Source of the DNA: Thioalkalivibrio sp.
Lineage (GTDB): Bacteria > Pseudomonadota > Gammaproteobacteria > Ectothiorhodospirales > Ectothiorhodospiraceae
Reading direction: 5' to 3'
Length of the DNA: 10,063 bases
Assembly (NCBI GenBank): GCA_003555285.1
Contig: PWGH01000278.1
Location: 1-10,063, forward strand
The position numbers and the translations under genes were made by a program. Of the stretch, positions 1 to 6,797 are shown piece by piece. The notes beneath the pieces are model-generated. The model was not told the origin of the DNA and did no database searches. It saw only the letters and a list, made by a program, of their open reading frames with translations. Every line of letters begins with the position of its first letter. Within the stretch, counting starts at the first letter, position 1.

Positions 1-161
1 GAGGATTTCTCGAAGATCATCCCGAGCATCTTGCCGCGCAGAATGTGGTCATGGTGCACCCGATCCCGCGTCTCTTGCTTGAGCGCGATGGCGCGCTGAA
101 GGAGGGCCCGCACCTCGGCCCCCGTCAGATCGGAAAACGAGAGAAAATGACGAATGGTCAT
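1..161 (-). CDS. argF: Ornithine carbamoyltransferase, N-terminal part (runs off the left edge)
   Basis: ArgF condenses ornithine and carbamoyl phosphate to citrulline in cytoplasmic arginine biosynthesis. Only the first 53 codons are present. They begin MTIRHFLSFSDLTG and reach GKMLGMIFEKS at the window edge. This is the start of the carbamoyl-phosphate-binding region, and the family continues it as S-T-R-T-R. The ATG at 161-159 overlaps the argD stop by 4 nt (ATGA), so translation is probably coupled. An AAGGA ribosome site (complement of 170-174) sits 8 nt upstream, inside the end of argD. ArgF and the related PyrB share parts of this motif, but the GKMLGMIFEKS wording and the argD neighbour favour ArgF strongly. 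Confidence 0.93.
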   Translation of the reverse strand, partial: MTIRHFLSFSDLTGAEVRALLQRAIALKQETRDRVHHDHILRGKMLGMIFEKS

Positions 162-1369
162 GCGGTTATTCCTTTATCTTCAATTTCTTTGTGAGCATCC
201 CTGGCCACCAATTGCAGGATGATCTGGGACACCGTGTCGGCGATCTCGGTGGTCTGCGCATCATTGAGAATCAGCGGCGGCAACAGGCGGATCACCCGTT
301 CCGCGGTCACGTTCAACAGCAGGCCCCGATCGAGCGCCATGCGCACCAGATCCCCGGCGGGCCGATCGAGTTCGATGCCCAGCATCAGGCCGCGGCCGCG
401 AATCTCCCGCACCGCCGGACAGTCCTTCAGGCGTTCGTCCAGCAGCCGCTGCAGGGCCTCGCCCTGGCGCTCGGCGTCTTCGCACAGCGCCTCTTCCTGC
501 ATCACGTCGAGCACGGCGAGCGCAGCGCGGCAAGCGAGCGGATTGCCGCCGAAGGTGGTGCCGTGGCTGCCGGGGGTGAACAGGCCGCGGGCACGCCCGG
601 AAACCAGGCTGGCGCCGATCGGCATGCCGTTGCCGAGTCCCTTGGCCAGACTCAGCACGTCCGGGACGATGGCCTCGTGCTGGAAGGCGAACCACTGGCC
701 GGTCCGCCCGATGCCCGCCTGGATCTCGTCAAGCATCAGCAGCCAGTCGTGCTGGTCGGCGAGTGACCGCAGGTTGTGCAGGTAATCGCTCGGCGGGATG
801 CGAATGCCGCCCTCACCGGTGATCGGCTCCACCAGGATGGCCGCGATATCCGGATCCTCGGCGTATTCGGCGACCGCTGCCGCATCGCCGAAGGGGACGC
901 GGACGAAGCCCTCCAACAGGGGTTCGAAGCCCTGCTGGATACGGGCGTTCCCGGTCGCGGACAGGGTGGCGAGGGTGCGTCCGTGGAAGCTGCCCTCCAT
1001 CACGATGATCTTCGGTACCGCAATGCCGCGACGATGCCCGTGCAGTCGCGCCAGCTTGATCGCGGCCTCGTTGGCCTCGGCACCGGAGTTGCAGAAGAAG
1101 GCCTGTTCCATTCCCGCCAGCGCGCACAGGCGCCGAGCGAGTTGTTCCTGTAACGGTATCCGGTACAGGTTGGAGGTGTGGATCAGCGTGCGCGCCTGGT
1201 CGCTGATCGCGCTGGCGATCTTGGGGTGTGCATGCCCCAGGCCACAGACGGCGATGCCCGACAGGGCGTCGAGGTATCGTCGGCCTTCGGTATCCCACAG
1301 CCACACACCTTCGCCGCGCTCGAAGGCGACCGGCAGGCGATTGTAGGTGGTTTGCAGCGCATCGAACAT
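158..1369 (-). CDS. argD: Acetylornithine aminotransferase
   Basis: This is a 403-residue class-III PLP-dependent aminotransferase. It converts N-acetylglutamate semialdehyde and glutamate to N-acetylornithine plus 2-oxoglutarate in arginine synthesis; many ArgD enzymes also act on the lysine-pathway intermediate. Visible landmarks are the cofactor-phosphate loop SGAEAN (95-100), the SFHGRT segment (127-132), EPITGEGG (181-188), the pyridine-ring aspartate in LDEIQ (213-217), the Schiff-base lysine K243 in LAKGLGNG, and GTTFGGNPLAC (270-280). Length is normal for the family. The ATG at 1369 has a GGAG ribosome site about 10 nt upstream. It is followed by argF with a 4-nt overlap, so the two form an operon. 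The succinylornithine or ornithine aminotransferase paralogues are alternatives, but the argF linkage argues for the biosynthetic role. I found no clear ARG box in the 70 bp upstream. Confidence 0.95.
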   Translation of the reverse strand: MFDALQTTYNRLPVAFERGEGVWLWDTEGRRYLDALSGIAVCGLGHAHPKIASAISDQARTLIHTSNLYRIPLQEQLARRLCALAGMEQAFFCNSGAEANEAAIKLARLHGHRRGIAVPKIIVMEGSFHGRTLATLSATGNARIQQGFEPLLEGFVRVPFGDAAAVAEYAEDPDIAAILVEPITGEGGIRIPPSDYLHNLRSLADQHDWLLMLDEIQAGIGRTGQWFAFQHEAIVPDVLSLAKGLGNGMPIGASLVSGRARGLFTPGSHGTTFGGNPLACRAALAVLDVMQEEALCEDAERQGEALQRLLDERLKDCPAVREIRGRGLMLGIELDRPAGDLVRMALDRGLLLNVTAERVIRLLPPLILNDAQTTEIADTVSQIILQLVARDAHKEIEDKGITA

Positions 1370-1446
1370 CGTCGGGCTCTCCGGGCAAAAAACGAATGCC
1401 GGTCAGGCCACGGGCTGGCTTGATCGGCAATCGGCTTGAATGAAGA

Positions 1447-1480
1447 AGGCCGGTGGCATCAGACGACGGCGCACCGGCCT
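1447..1480 (-). terminator. Probable intrinsic terminator after sodB
   Basis: Read on the minus strand, the 9-nt arms AGGCCGGTG (1480-1472) and CACCGGCCT (1455-1447) are perfectly complementary. They enclose a 16-nt loop and are followed by TCTTCATT, a moderately T-rich tail. The site lies about 50 nt past the sodB stop and about 80 nt before argD. That fits termination of sodB transcription and separate expression of argD-argF. The loop is long and the T-tract is interrupted, so efficiency is uncertain. Confidence 0.5.
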
Positions 1481-1529
1481 CGGATCGGGCCGCACCCGGC
1501 GGTGCGACACCATTACCGGGATTGTCGGA

Positions 1530-2111
1530 CTATTTCATCTGACTGGCAACGAAGTCCCAATTCACGAGGTTCCAGAAGCTCTCGAGGTACTTGGGGCGAG
1601 CATTGCGGTAATCGATGTAATAGGCATGCTCCCAGACGTCGGCGGTGAGCAGGGGCGTCTTGCCGTCGCGCAACGGGTTGCCGGCGTTGGAGGTGTTCAC
1701 GATCTCCACGGATCCATCGGCATTCTGGACCAGCCAGGTCCAGCCGGAACCAAAATTGTTCACACCGTGTTCGGCGAACTTTTCCTTGAAGGCATCGAAG
1801 GAGCCGAACGCCGCATTGATCGCATCCGCGACCTTGCCCGTGGGCGCACCGCCGGCATTGGGGCCCATGCAGTTGAAATAAAAGGTGTGGTTCCAGACCT
1901 GGGCGCCGTTGTTGAAGATGCCGCCGGCCGGGGCATCGCGGATGATGTCTTCCAGTGAGGCATTTTCGAAGGCGCTGCCGGGCAGCAGGCCGTTCAGTTT
2001 GGTCACATAGGTCGCGTGATGCTTGTCGTGATGGAATTCCAGCGTCTCGGCCGAAATATGCGGCTCCAGGGCGTTTTTTTCGTAGGGCAGCGGGGGCAAT
2101 TCGTGTGCCAT
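1530..2111 (-). CDS. sodB: Superoxide dismutase, iron type
   Basis: This 193-residue cytoplasmic enzyme disproportionates superoxide to oxygen and hydrogen peroxide. It has the length of E. coli SodB and aligns with it throughout by eye. Metal ligands are H27 (in LEFHHDKHH), H75 (in WNHTFYF), D158 and H162 (in DVWEHAYY). Glutamine Q71 in NNGAQVWNH sits in the N-terminal half, as expected for Fe-type enzymes, and GSGWTWL is also typical. F79 replaces the tryptophan of the E. coli NHTFYW motif. The frame is open further upstream to 2564, but homology starts exactly at MAHELPPLPY. That ATG (2111) has AAGGAG seven nt upstream (2124-2119), which fixes the start. The gene is monocistronic by layout: divergent from the permease operon and separated from argD by a hairpin. 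Confidence 0.96.
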   Translation of the reverse strand: MAHELPPLPYEKNALEPHISAETLEFHHDKHHATYVTKLNGLLPGSAFENASLEDIIRDAPAGGIFNNGAQVWNHTFYFNCMGPNAGGAPTGKVADAINAAFGSFDAFKEKFAEHGVNNFGSGWTWLVQNADGSVEIVNTSNAGNPLRDGKTPLLTADVWEHAYYIDYRNARPKYLESFWNLVNWDFVASQMK

Positions 2112-2165
2112 TGGGGATCTCCTTGTTGGTGGATAGCGAATGCTTCGCCAGGGACATGGTGACGA

Positions 2166-2194
2166 AAGATAGTCATACGCCCCCCAGGATGCAA
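2166..2194 (-). promoter_or_regulatory. Candidate sigma-70-type promoter of sodB
   Basis: On the minus strand TTGCAT (2194-2189) and TATCTT (2171-2166) are separated by exactly 17 nt. The match to consensus is 3/6 and 4/6. The -10 box lies 55 nt before the sodB ATG, a normal leader length. The match is weak and rests on spacing and position. Confidence 0.35.
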
Positions 2195-2275
2195 TTCCCG
2201 AGGTTTTTGGTCGGCTTTGGTGTCGAAGCGCCGGCGCGTCTGAGCGTGGGGTGTATCGAGGCATCGCCAGCGCGA

Positions 2276-2303
2276 TGGACGCTTGGATGGGATGCCTTAT
2301 CAT
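2276..2303 (+). promoter_or_regulatory. Candidate promoter of the SLC13 permease operon
   Basis: TGGACG (2276-2281, 4/6 match) and TATCAT (2298-2303, 5/6 match) are separated by 16 nt. It lies about 60 nt before the preferred GTG start at 2362. If real, it excludes the upstream in-frame starts at 2251, 2275 and 2287 from the mature mRNA. No other plus-strand candidate of similar quality was seen in the sodB-permease spacer. Confidence 0.35.
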
Positions 2304-2352
2304 GGTGGTTGCGGGACGCCGATTCAACGCGGCCTCGATCGGGCCCCTCACT

Positions 2353-2357
2353 GGAGA
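2353..2357 (+). promoter_or_regulatory. Ribosome-binding site deciding the permease start
   Basis: GGAGA four nt before GTG 2362 is the best Shine-Dalgarno match before any in-frame start of the permease. The starts at ATG 2275, ATG 2302 and ATG 2392 lack a comparable site. The 4-nt spacing is at the short end of the usual range. Confidence 0.4.
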
Positions 2358-2361
2358 CGCC

Positions 2362-3819
2362 GTGGAGACGTTGCTGCAGCAATCGGATCCGATGGGCCGC
2401 ATCGGGCGCTGGCTTGGACCCCTGGTATTCGTTGGCTTCGTGCTGGTGCCGGCCCCGGAGGCAATCGCACCGGACGCCTGGGTGGTCCTGGGCCTGACCC
2501 TGTTCATGGCGATCTGGTGGGTCACCGAGGCGGCACCGATCCCGGTCACGGCCCTGCTGCCCATCGCGCTGCTGCCGGTCCTGGGGGTGATGCCGATTCA
2601 GGAGGCCACCGCCCCCTATGCCAACCCCCTGATCTTCCTGTTCGTCGGTGGCTTTGCCGTCGCCCTGGCGGTGCAGCGCTGGAACCTGCACCGGCGGGTG
2701 GCCCTGGCGATCCTGAGCCTCTCGGGCACCCGCCTGGATCGTCTGATCGGAGGGTTCATGCTGGCCACCGCATCCCTCAGCATGTGGGTGAGCAACACCG
2801 CCACCGCCGCGTTGATGCTGCCGATCGGCCTGTCGGTGCTGGCCCTGGTCGAGTCGGATCCACAGGGTCAGGCGGCCGGATCGCGCCCCGCAGTGGCGCT
2901 GCTGCTGGGGATTGCGTTTGCCGCCAACATCGGCGGCATGGCGACCCTGATCGGCTCGCCGCCGAACGCCCTGGCCGCGGCCTTTCTGAGCGAACGCTAC
3001 GACGTAGAAATCGGCTTTGTCGAATGGTTGGTCATGGGCGCTCCGATCGCGGCCGTGCTGCTGCTGTTCACCTGGTGGTCCCTGACCCACTGGGTCTTCC
3101 CCGTGCACCGGATTGGACTGGTCGGCTTGGGCGATCTGCTCCACCAGCAGCGCAAGGATCTGGGTGCCTGGTCCTCTGCGGAACGTCGGGTCGGGTTGGT
3201 CTTCGCGCTGGTCGCATTGGCCTGGTTGCTGCGGCCGGTGTTGAACCACCTGTTGCCGCTGGAACTCACCGATCCCGGGATTGCGGTGCTCGGGGCGGCC
3301 GTGCTGTTCATTCTGCCCTCCGGGCGGCCTGAGCAGCGCTACCTGCTCGCCTGGGAGAACACACGGGACCTGCCGTGGGGCGTGCTGCTGCTGGTGGGCG
3401 GCGGCCTGAGCCTGGGTGCGGCGATCGAAGGTAGCGGGCTGGCCGAGGTCGTCGCCCAGTCGCTGCAGGTTGCGGTGGATCTGCCGTTCTGGATGCTGGT
3501 GGTCGGGGTGATCCTGCTGACCATGACGCTGAGCCATGTGACCAGCAACACCGCGACCACTGCGACCCTGCTGCCGCTGGTGGCGGCACTGGCCGTGGAG
3601 GCCGGCCTGGCACCGCTGTTGTTGATCGTGCCGGTGGCCTTGGCCGCTTCGGTGGCGCTGATGCTCCCGGTGGCCACACCGCCGAACGCCATCGTCTTCG
3701 GGAGCAATCGCCTGCGGGTGATCGACATGATCCGGGGGGGGGCACTGCCCAGTCTGTTCGCTGTGCTGCTGCTGGTCGGCGTGGCATTGGCTTGGGTCGG
3801 CTGGATTCTGGGTGCGTGA
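2362..3819 (+). CDS. SLC13/DASS family sodium-coupled anion permease
   Basis: This inner-membrane secondary transporter of the divalent-anion:sodium symporter family takes up dicarboxylates, citrate or sulfate-type anions. The substrate cannot be read from sequence. With the GTG start it has 485 residues and about 11-12 hydrophobic segments. Diagnostic are the two inverted-repeat SNT motifs in MWVSNTATAALMLP (SNT 144-146) and HVTSNTATTATLLP (SNT 395-397). Each is followed by a PPN loop: GSPPNA (PPN 200-202) and ATPPNA (PPN 440-442). IWWVTEAAPIPVTALLP (52-68) is also typical of the family. No RCK/TrkA-C domain is inserted, unlike some sulfate transporters of this group. The frame opens upstream to GTG 2251; starts at 2251 or ATG 2275 would add 37 or 29 unlikely residues. 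It heads an operon with two membrane-protein genes. Confidence 0.88.
   Translation: METLLQQSDPMGRIGRWLGPLVFVGFVLVPAPEAIAPDAWVVLGLTLFMAIWWVTEAAPIPVTALLPIALLPVLGVMPIQEATAPYANPLIFLFVGGFAVALAVQRWNLHRRVALAILSLSGTRLDRLIGGFMLATASLSMWVSNTATAALMLPIGLSVLALVESDPQGQAAGSRPAVALLLGIAFAANIGGMATLIGSPPNALAAAFLSERYDVEIGFVEWLVMGAPIAAVLLLFTWWSLTHWVFPVHRIGLVGLGDLLHQQRKDLGAWSSAERRVGLVFALVALAWLLRPVLNHLLPLELTDPGIAVLGAAVLFILPSGRPEQRYLLAWENTRDLPWGVLLLVGGGLSLGAAIEGSGLAEVVAQSLQVAVDLPFWMLVVGVILLTMTLSHVTSNTATTATLLPLVAALAVEAGLAPLLLIVPVALAASVALMLPVATPPNAIVFGSNRLRVIDMIRGGALPSLFAVLLLVGVALAWVGWILGA
3734..3742 (+). repeat. Run of nine G in the permease gene
   Basis: Nine consecutive G bases encode R-G-G-(A) at residues 458-461 of the permease, near its C-terminus. 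One-base slippage would frameshift the last ~25 residues and could disturb the downstream coupled gene. It may equally be an ordinary consequence of high GC, or a sequencing-error hotspot. Confidence 0.8.
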
Positions 3820-4664
3820 TGAGTGCGTTGCGCCCGGTCGGAAGGGACGCCGTACGGGCCATGCTGGACGACATGCTCTGGCTGCTGCCGGTGCCGGTGT
3901 TGCTGGGGTTGGCGGCCGTCTTCGGCACGGCGCTTGCGGACGCGCTGGTGCTCGCCTGCGGCTTGGGGCTGGCGCTGTTGATGCTGCCGGGCCTGTGGTT
4001 GCGCGCAGTGGTCCGCCGGCGAATCTTCCTGCGCGGCGCGATCCGCGATGCCAGCTACTGGCATCGGTGGCTGCGCGGCGGTGCCGGAGTCGCCGTGCTC
4101 AAGCTGCTTCTGGCCGTGCCGCTGGCGGCCCTGCTGCTGGTCGCGGCGGTCCGGCCCACCGGCTGGCACTTGCCGGCGGCGTGGGTGCTGAATCTTCCGG
4201 TCTTTGTGGGCCTTTGGCACCTGGCGTCCCGGCGCCTGTTGCCCCATGCGGTGCCGCGGTTTCGGCCGGTCCTGGCCCTGCGTCTGGCGATGGCGTTGAA
4301 TTTCGGGTTGTTGTTCCTGGTGTTGGCGATCGCGGCGGTCTTCCAGTCCTATCCGGATCTGGGGGCCTTGACCCTGTCCGAGGCCATGCTCTGGGAGATC
4401 GGCCGCCAGCAGGCGCGCAGCGAAGGCCTGCTGATCCTGTTGCAGGCGGCGGCGGCGAAGGATGCGCTGGTGTGGTGGCTGGGGCAGCAGCTTTTGCCCG
4501 GCGTGATGGCACCGGTGCTGCAATTCATCGGCTGGGCCGTGTGGCTGGCCGCCGATGCCGTGATGCTCTGGGCCTATCTGGTGATTTGCGCGTCGGTGCT
4601 GAGTCTGGTGCACTGGCGAGAATGGCATCCGGGAGTCGATCCGCATGACGACGAATCCCCCTGA
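3819..4664 (+). CDS. Uncharacterised polytopic inner-membrane protein
   Basis: I do not recognise this 281-residue protein. It has about six or seven predicted membrane segments, roughly at 20-38, 42-60, 93-112, 120-138, 156-175 and 232-262. A basic cytoplasmic-type loop, RAVVRRRIFLRGAIR (62-76), separates the second and third. Between the last two hydrophobic blocks is an amphipathic stretch (about 180-230) with LWEIGRQQARSEG. The C-terminus is short and acidic (DPHDDESP). ATG 3819 shares its A with the permease TGA stop (TGATG), so translation is likely coupled. The in-frame TTG at 3792 inside the permease is a less likely start. The stop lies within the next gene, which begins 20 nt earlier. 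The context suggests an accessory role with the permease, but nothing in the sequence proves it. Confidence 0.75.
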   Translation: MSALRPVGRDAVRAMLDDMLWLLPVPVLLGLAAVFGTALADALVLACGLGLALLMLPGLWLRAVVRRRIFLRGAIRDASYWHRWLRGGAGVAVLKLLLAVPLAALLLVAAVRPTGWHLPAAWVLNLPVFVGLWHLASRRLLPHAVPRFRPVLALRLAMALNFGLLFLVLAIAAVFQSYPDLGALTLSEAMLWEIGRQQARSEGLLILLQAAAAKDALVWWLGQQLLPGVMAPVLQFIGWAVWLAADAVMLWAYLVICASVLSLVHWREWHPGVDPHDDESP

Positions 4665-5784
4665 TTCACCCCCTGATTCACCCCCTGATCGACGGGCAGA
4701 GCGATTGCGTCTCGGGACGCTTGTGCGCCTGCTGGTGCTGGCGATTGCACTCGGGCTGCTGTTGGCACTGGTCCTCGATCCGCGTGTTGGGCAGCGGCTT
4801 TTGGCCCCCGAACCCGGTTATGACCTCGTCCTCCAGGGCGCGCCGGTTCGGGTGCCGCCCGAGGCGGCCGAGCGCCTCGGGCGGCACTCGGCGTGGCAGG
4901 CCGAGCGGGGCCGGGAACACGCGACGGCCGTACTGCACGCGGTGCTGGCAGCCGAACTGGATGCGCTGTTCGACGAATTTCACGGCCGTCTGCCGGCGTA
5001 TGCTGACTGGTATTTCTCCCTGACCGGCGAATACGCACGCCTGTCCATGCTGCTGCTGCAACGCACCGGGCTCTCCGAAGGCGACTACCTGGCCGATCGC
5101 GCCGCCACCCTGATCTTTGGAAATGTGCCCCTGGGGGCGCAGATCGGTGCGATCGAGGCCCGGCTGCAGAGCGAGTTTCGAACCGAGGCCGCCGAACTCC
5201 AGGCCGCCTGGCTGGCCCAGCTGCTGCGCTTGACGACAACTGCGCAGCCGGTGGCGACCGACCGTGCCCCACGCGCCACGTTGACCCTGGACGACCTGGC
5301 AGCAGAGTTCAGTGGTCATGGTCGCAGCGAATTCCTGACCCGCATCTCGGCGACCTCGGTCGGCGCCGGCGGCCTGGCGGCCGCACCGATCCTGACCCGG
5401 CTCGCCGCAGGTTCGGCGGGCGCGCTGTCGGGACGGGCCGCGGCGCGCGGTGTGAGCCGCGCGGGGGCGGCCGGCGCCAGTGCCCTCGGTTGTGCCGCCA
5501 CCGGGCCGGCAGTGCTCGGATGTGCGCTGGTGGTGGGCGGTGCTGCCTGGGTGGCCACCGACTGGGCGCTGTTGAACGCGGACGAATGGCGCAATCGCGA
5601 CGCATTGATCAACGAGTGGGACGCGCACTTGCAGCAGCTGCGAACCGAGTTCGAGGACACCCTGCGGGCTCACTACGAGCCCGCCATCGCCGCCTGGCAC
5701 GCAGGCCTGCAGCTGGAGGTGGAACGGAGTTTTTCGCCGCTGCAGGCCATTAAAAGAACAGAGGGCGAACGCCTGAACCATTGA
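4645..5784 (+). CDS. Uncharacterised membrane-anchored protein with Gly/Ala-rich C-terminal hydrophobic region
   Basis: I do not recognise this 379-residue protein. A short cytoplasmic proline-rich head, (PPDS)2-PPD followed by RRAERLRLG, precedes one transmembrane helix (about 25-43). Next comes a mainly helical, presumably periplasmic domain (about 75-235) with WYFSLTGEYARLSMLLLQR and LTLDDLAAEFSGHGRSEFLTRI. Residues 237-302 are rich in Ala and Gly and end in a second hydrophobic stretch (about 283-305) with two cysteines (C283, C293). A soluble helical tail with four Trp residues (W316, W325, W351 and neighbouring W306) closes it. The layout resembles an anchor, a stalk and a membrane-inserting hairpin, but this is inferred. 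ATG 4645 has GGGAG nine nt upstream and overlaps the preceding gene by 20 nt. It is last in the permease operon and converges on the amidohydrolase gene. Confidence 0.75.
   Translation: MTTNPPDSPPDSPPDRRAERLRLGTLVRLLVLAIALGLLLALVLDPRVGQRLLAPEPGYDLVLQGAPVRVPPEAAERLGRHSAWQAERGREHATAVLHAVLAAELDALFDEFHGRLPAYADWYFSLTGEYARLSMLLLQRTGLSEGDYLADRAATLIFGNVPLGAQIGAIEARLQSEFRTEAAELQAAWLAQLLRLTTTAQPVATDRAPRATLTLDDLAAEFSGHGRSEFLTRISATSVGAGGLAAAPILTRLAAGSAGALSGRAAARGVSRAGAAGASALGCAATGPAVLGCALVVGGAAWVATDWALLNADEWRNRDALINEWDAHLQQLRTEFEDTLRAHYEPAIAAWHAGLQLEVERSFSPLQAIKRTEGERLNH
4657..4689 (+). repeat. 12-bp direct tandem repeat at a gene overlap
   Basis: The unit CCCCCTGATTCA occurs twice perfectly (4657-4668, 4669-4680), followed by a 9-nt third partial copy (4681-4689). 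In the frame of the gene starting at 4645 it encodes PPDS repeats. In the frame of the preceding gene, the TGA of the first unit is the stop codon (4662-4664). Copy-number change keeps both frames intact. Confidence 0.9.
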
Positions 5785-5803
5785 ACGCCCGGCAGAAGGC
5801 GTG

Positions 5804-5834
5804 CCCCGGCAGTGTCCCGCATCCGCTGGCGGGG
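5804..5834. terminator. Possible hairpin between convergent genes
   Basis: CCCCGGCAG (5804-5812) and CTGGCGGGG (5826-5834) form a 9-bp stem with one mismatch and a 13-nt loop. It lies in the 92-bp spacer between the plus-strand operon and the minus-strand amidohydrolase gene. No T-tract follows on either strand, so an intrinsic terminator is not proven. A smaller GGCGG/CCGCC hairpin lies further right in the same spacer. Confidence 0.3.
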
Positions 5835-5876
5835 GTCGGCAGCAGGGCGGTCGCCGTCCCGCCTACGCGGCGGAGG

Positions 5877-6797
5877 TCACGGCGTTACGCCAGCGATTGC
5901 GGGGTGCTGCAGGGGCGCGCGCGCTGCGCCATCATCGCCGAAGAGGGCGTGGGCGTTTTCAGTGGCGATGCGGCGGGCGACGTCGGGGGGGAGTTGGGCG
6001 AGCCAGGCGCGGATGTCGGCGACGTGTTGCTCGACCTCGAGCCAGCGGCGGTGGCTGAAGGTATCGGCGCCGACCAGGAAGCGGTCGGCGTGATCGATCA
6101 ACAGGTCCTGCCAGTCGAGGGGCATGAAGCCATCCCCGTACAGCCGTGCACTGCGCATCGAGAGATCGACGTACAGCTTCGGGTAACGGGACAGGTAGTC
6201 CCGGATCAGCGCGGGAATGGGAAAGGTCCCGGCATGGGCCCAGAGGATGGTGAGCTCGGGTTCGACCTCATAGGCCCGGTCGATCACCGCCGGATCGCCG
6301 TGAATCATCACCGGCAGGTCCCGGGTCCGGGCGATCTGCAGCAACTCGGTGAAGACCGCCGCGTGGCGGTCGTCCGCGAACAGGTGCAACTCGCCGATAC
6401 CGCGCCAGGCGCCGGTCTTCAGCCCGGCATCGAGTCGGGCGCGGATGCGCTCCGGCAGGCCGCGATCGTGCATCCAGGTGTCCTTGTGATCCGGTGTCGC
6501 GTAGATGTCCAGGAAGGGCAGGATGCCGCCGGGCTTGGCGCGCATCAGGGCCTCGAGCAGGTCATCGTGCCGGGAGGACACCACCGCGCGTTCGATCCCG
6601 GCCTCGGTCAGTGCCGCGGCCGCCGCCGGCGGTGACAGCGCCTCGACGTGGGCGGCGTTGTAGTGCAGGTGGGTGTCGAACAGCGGGCCGTCGAAGGCGG
6701 CAAGGGATACGGGAGCGGCTATTGAAACCGGCAGCCACAGCAGTAGGGCCAGCAAGGGCGTGCGCCGCCGGTGGCGGATGGTGGGGGTCGTGTTCAT
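5877..6797 (-). CDS. Exported amidohydrolase (ACMSD-like amidohydrolase_2 type)
   Basis: This 306-residue TIM-barrel metal hydrolase carries an export signal. The N-terminus has a basic segment (RHRRR), a hydrophobic core (about 14-29) and Ala-rich cleavage options near A28 or A34, so it probably acts in the periplasm. Likely metal ligands and catalytic residues follow the superfamily order: FDTHLHYN (H43, H45), IGELHLF (E136, H138), MIHGD (H166), WAHAG (H188) and VGADTF (D245). ENAHALFG (280-287) is the usual helix after the last strand. This pattern matches the single-metal ACMSD/COG2159-like branch; the substrate (lactone, amide or decarboxylation target) cannot be told. The ATG at 6797 has GGAGGA six nt upstream. 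It overlaps the stop of the upstream membrane-enzyme gene by 4 nt (ATGA), so the two are co-translated and probably act in one pathway. Confidence 0.82.
   Translation of the reverse strand: MNTTPTIRHRRRTPLLALLLWLPVSIAAPVSLAAFDGPLFDTHLHYNAAHVEALSPPAAAAALTEAGIERAVVSSRHDDLLEALMRAKPGGILPFLDIYATPDHKDTWMHDRGLPERIRARLDAGLKTGAWRGIGELHLFADDRHAAVFTELLQIARTRDLPVMIHGDPAVIDRAYEVEPELTILWAHAGTFPIPALIRDYLSRYPKLYVDLSMRSARLYGDGFMPLDWQDLLIDHADRFLVGADTFSHRRWLEVEQHVADIRAWLAQLPPDVARRIATENAHALFGDDGAARAPLQHPAIAGVTP

Noticed and set aside
1370..1440. ARG box or riboswitch upstream of argD
   Set aside because: Single TGAAT and GAATG fragments are present but no paired TGAAT/ATTCA dyad, and no structured leader is evident.
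2112..2564. N-terminal extension of SodB by 151 residues (open frame to 2564)
   Set aside because: The extension overlaps the permease start antisense and has no SOD homology. The true start has AAGGAG and matches SodB length exactly.
2173..3537. 454-codon open frame on the minus strand opposite the permease
   Set aside because: Composition is dominated by Gln, His, Arg and Gly with no domain sense, the typical mirror of a high-GC gene. The plus-strand frame carries the SLC13 motifs.
3339..4646. 435-codon minus-strand frame across the permease/membrane-protein junction
   Set aside because: Gln/His/Arg-rich antisense shadow spanning two well-supported plus-strand membrane genes.
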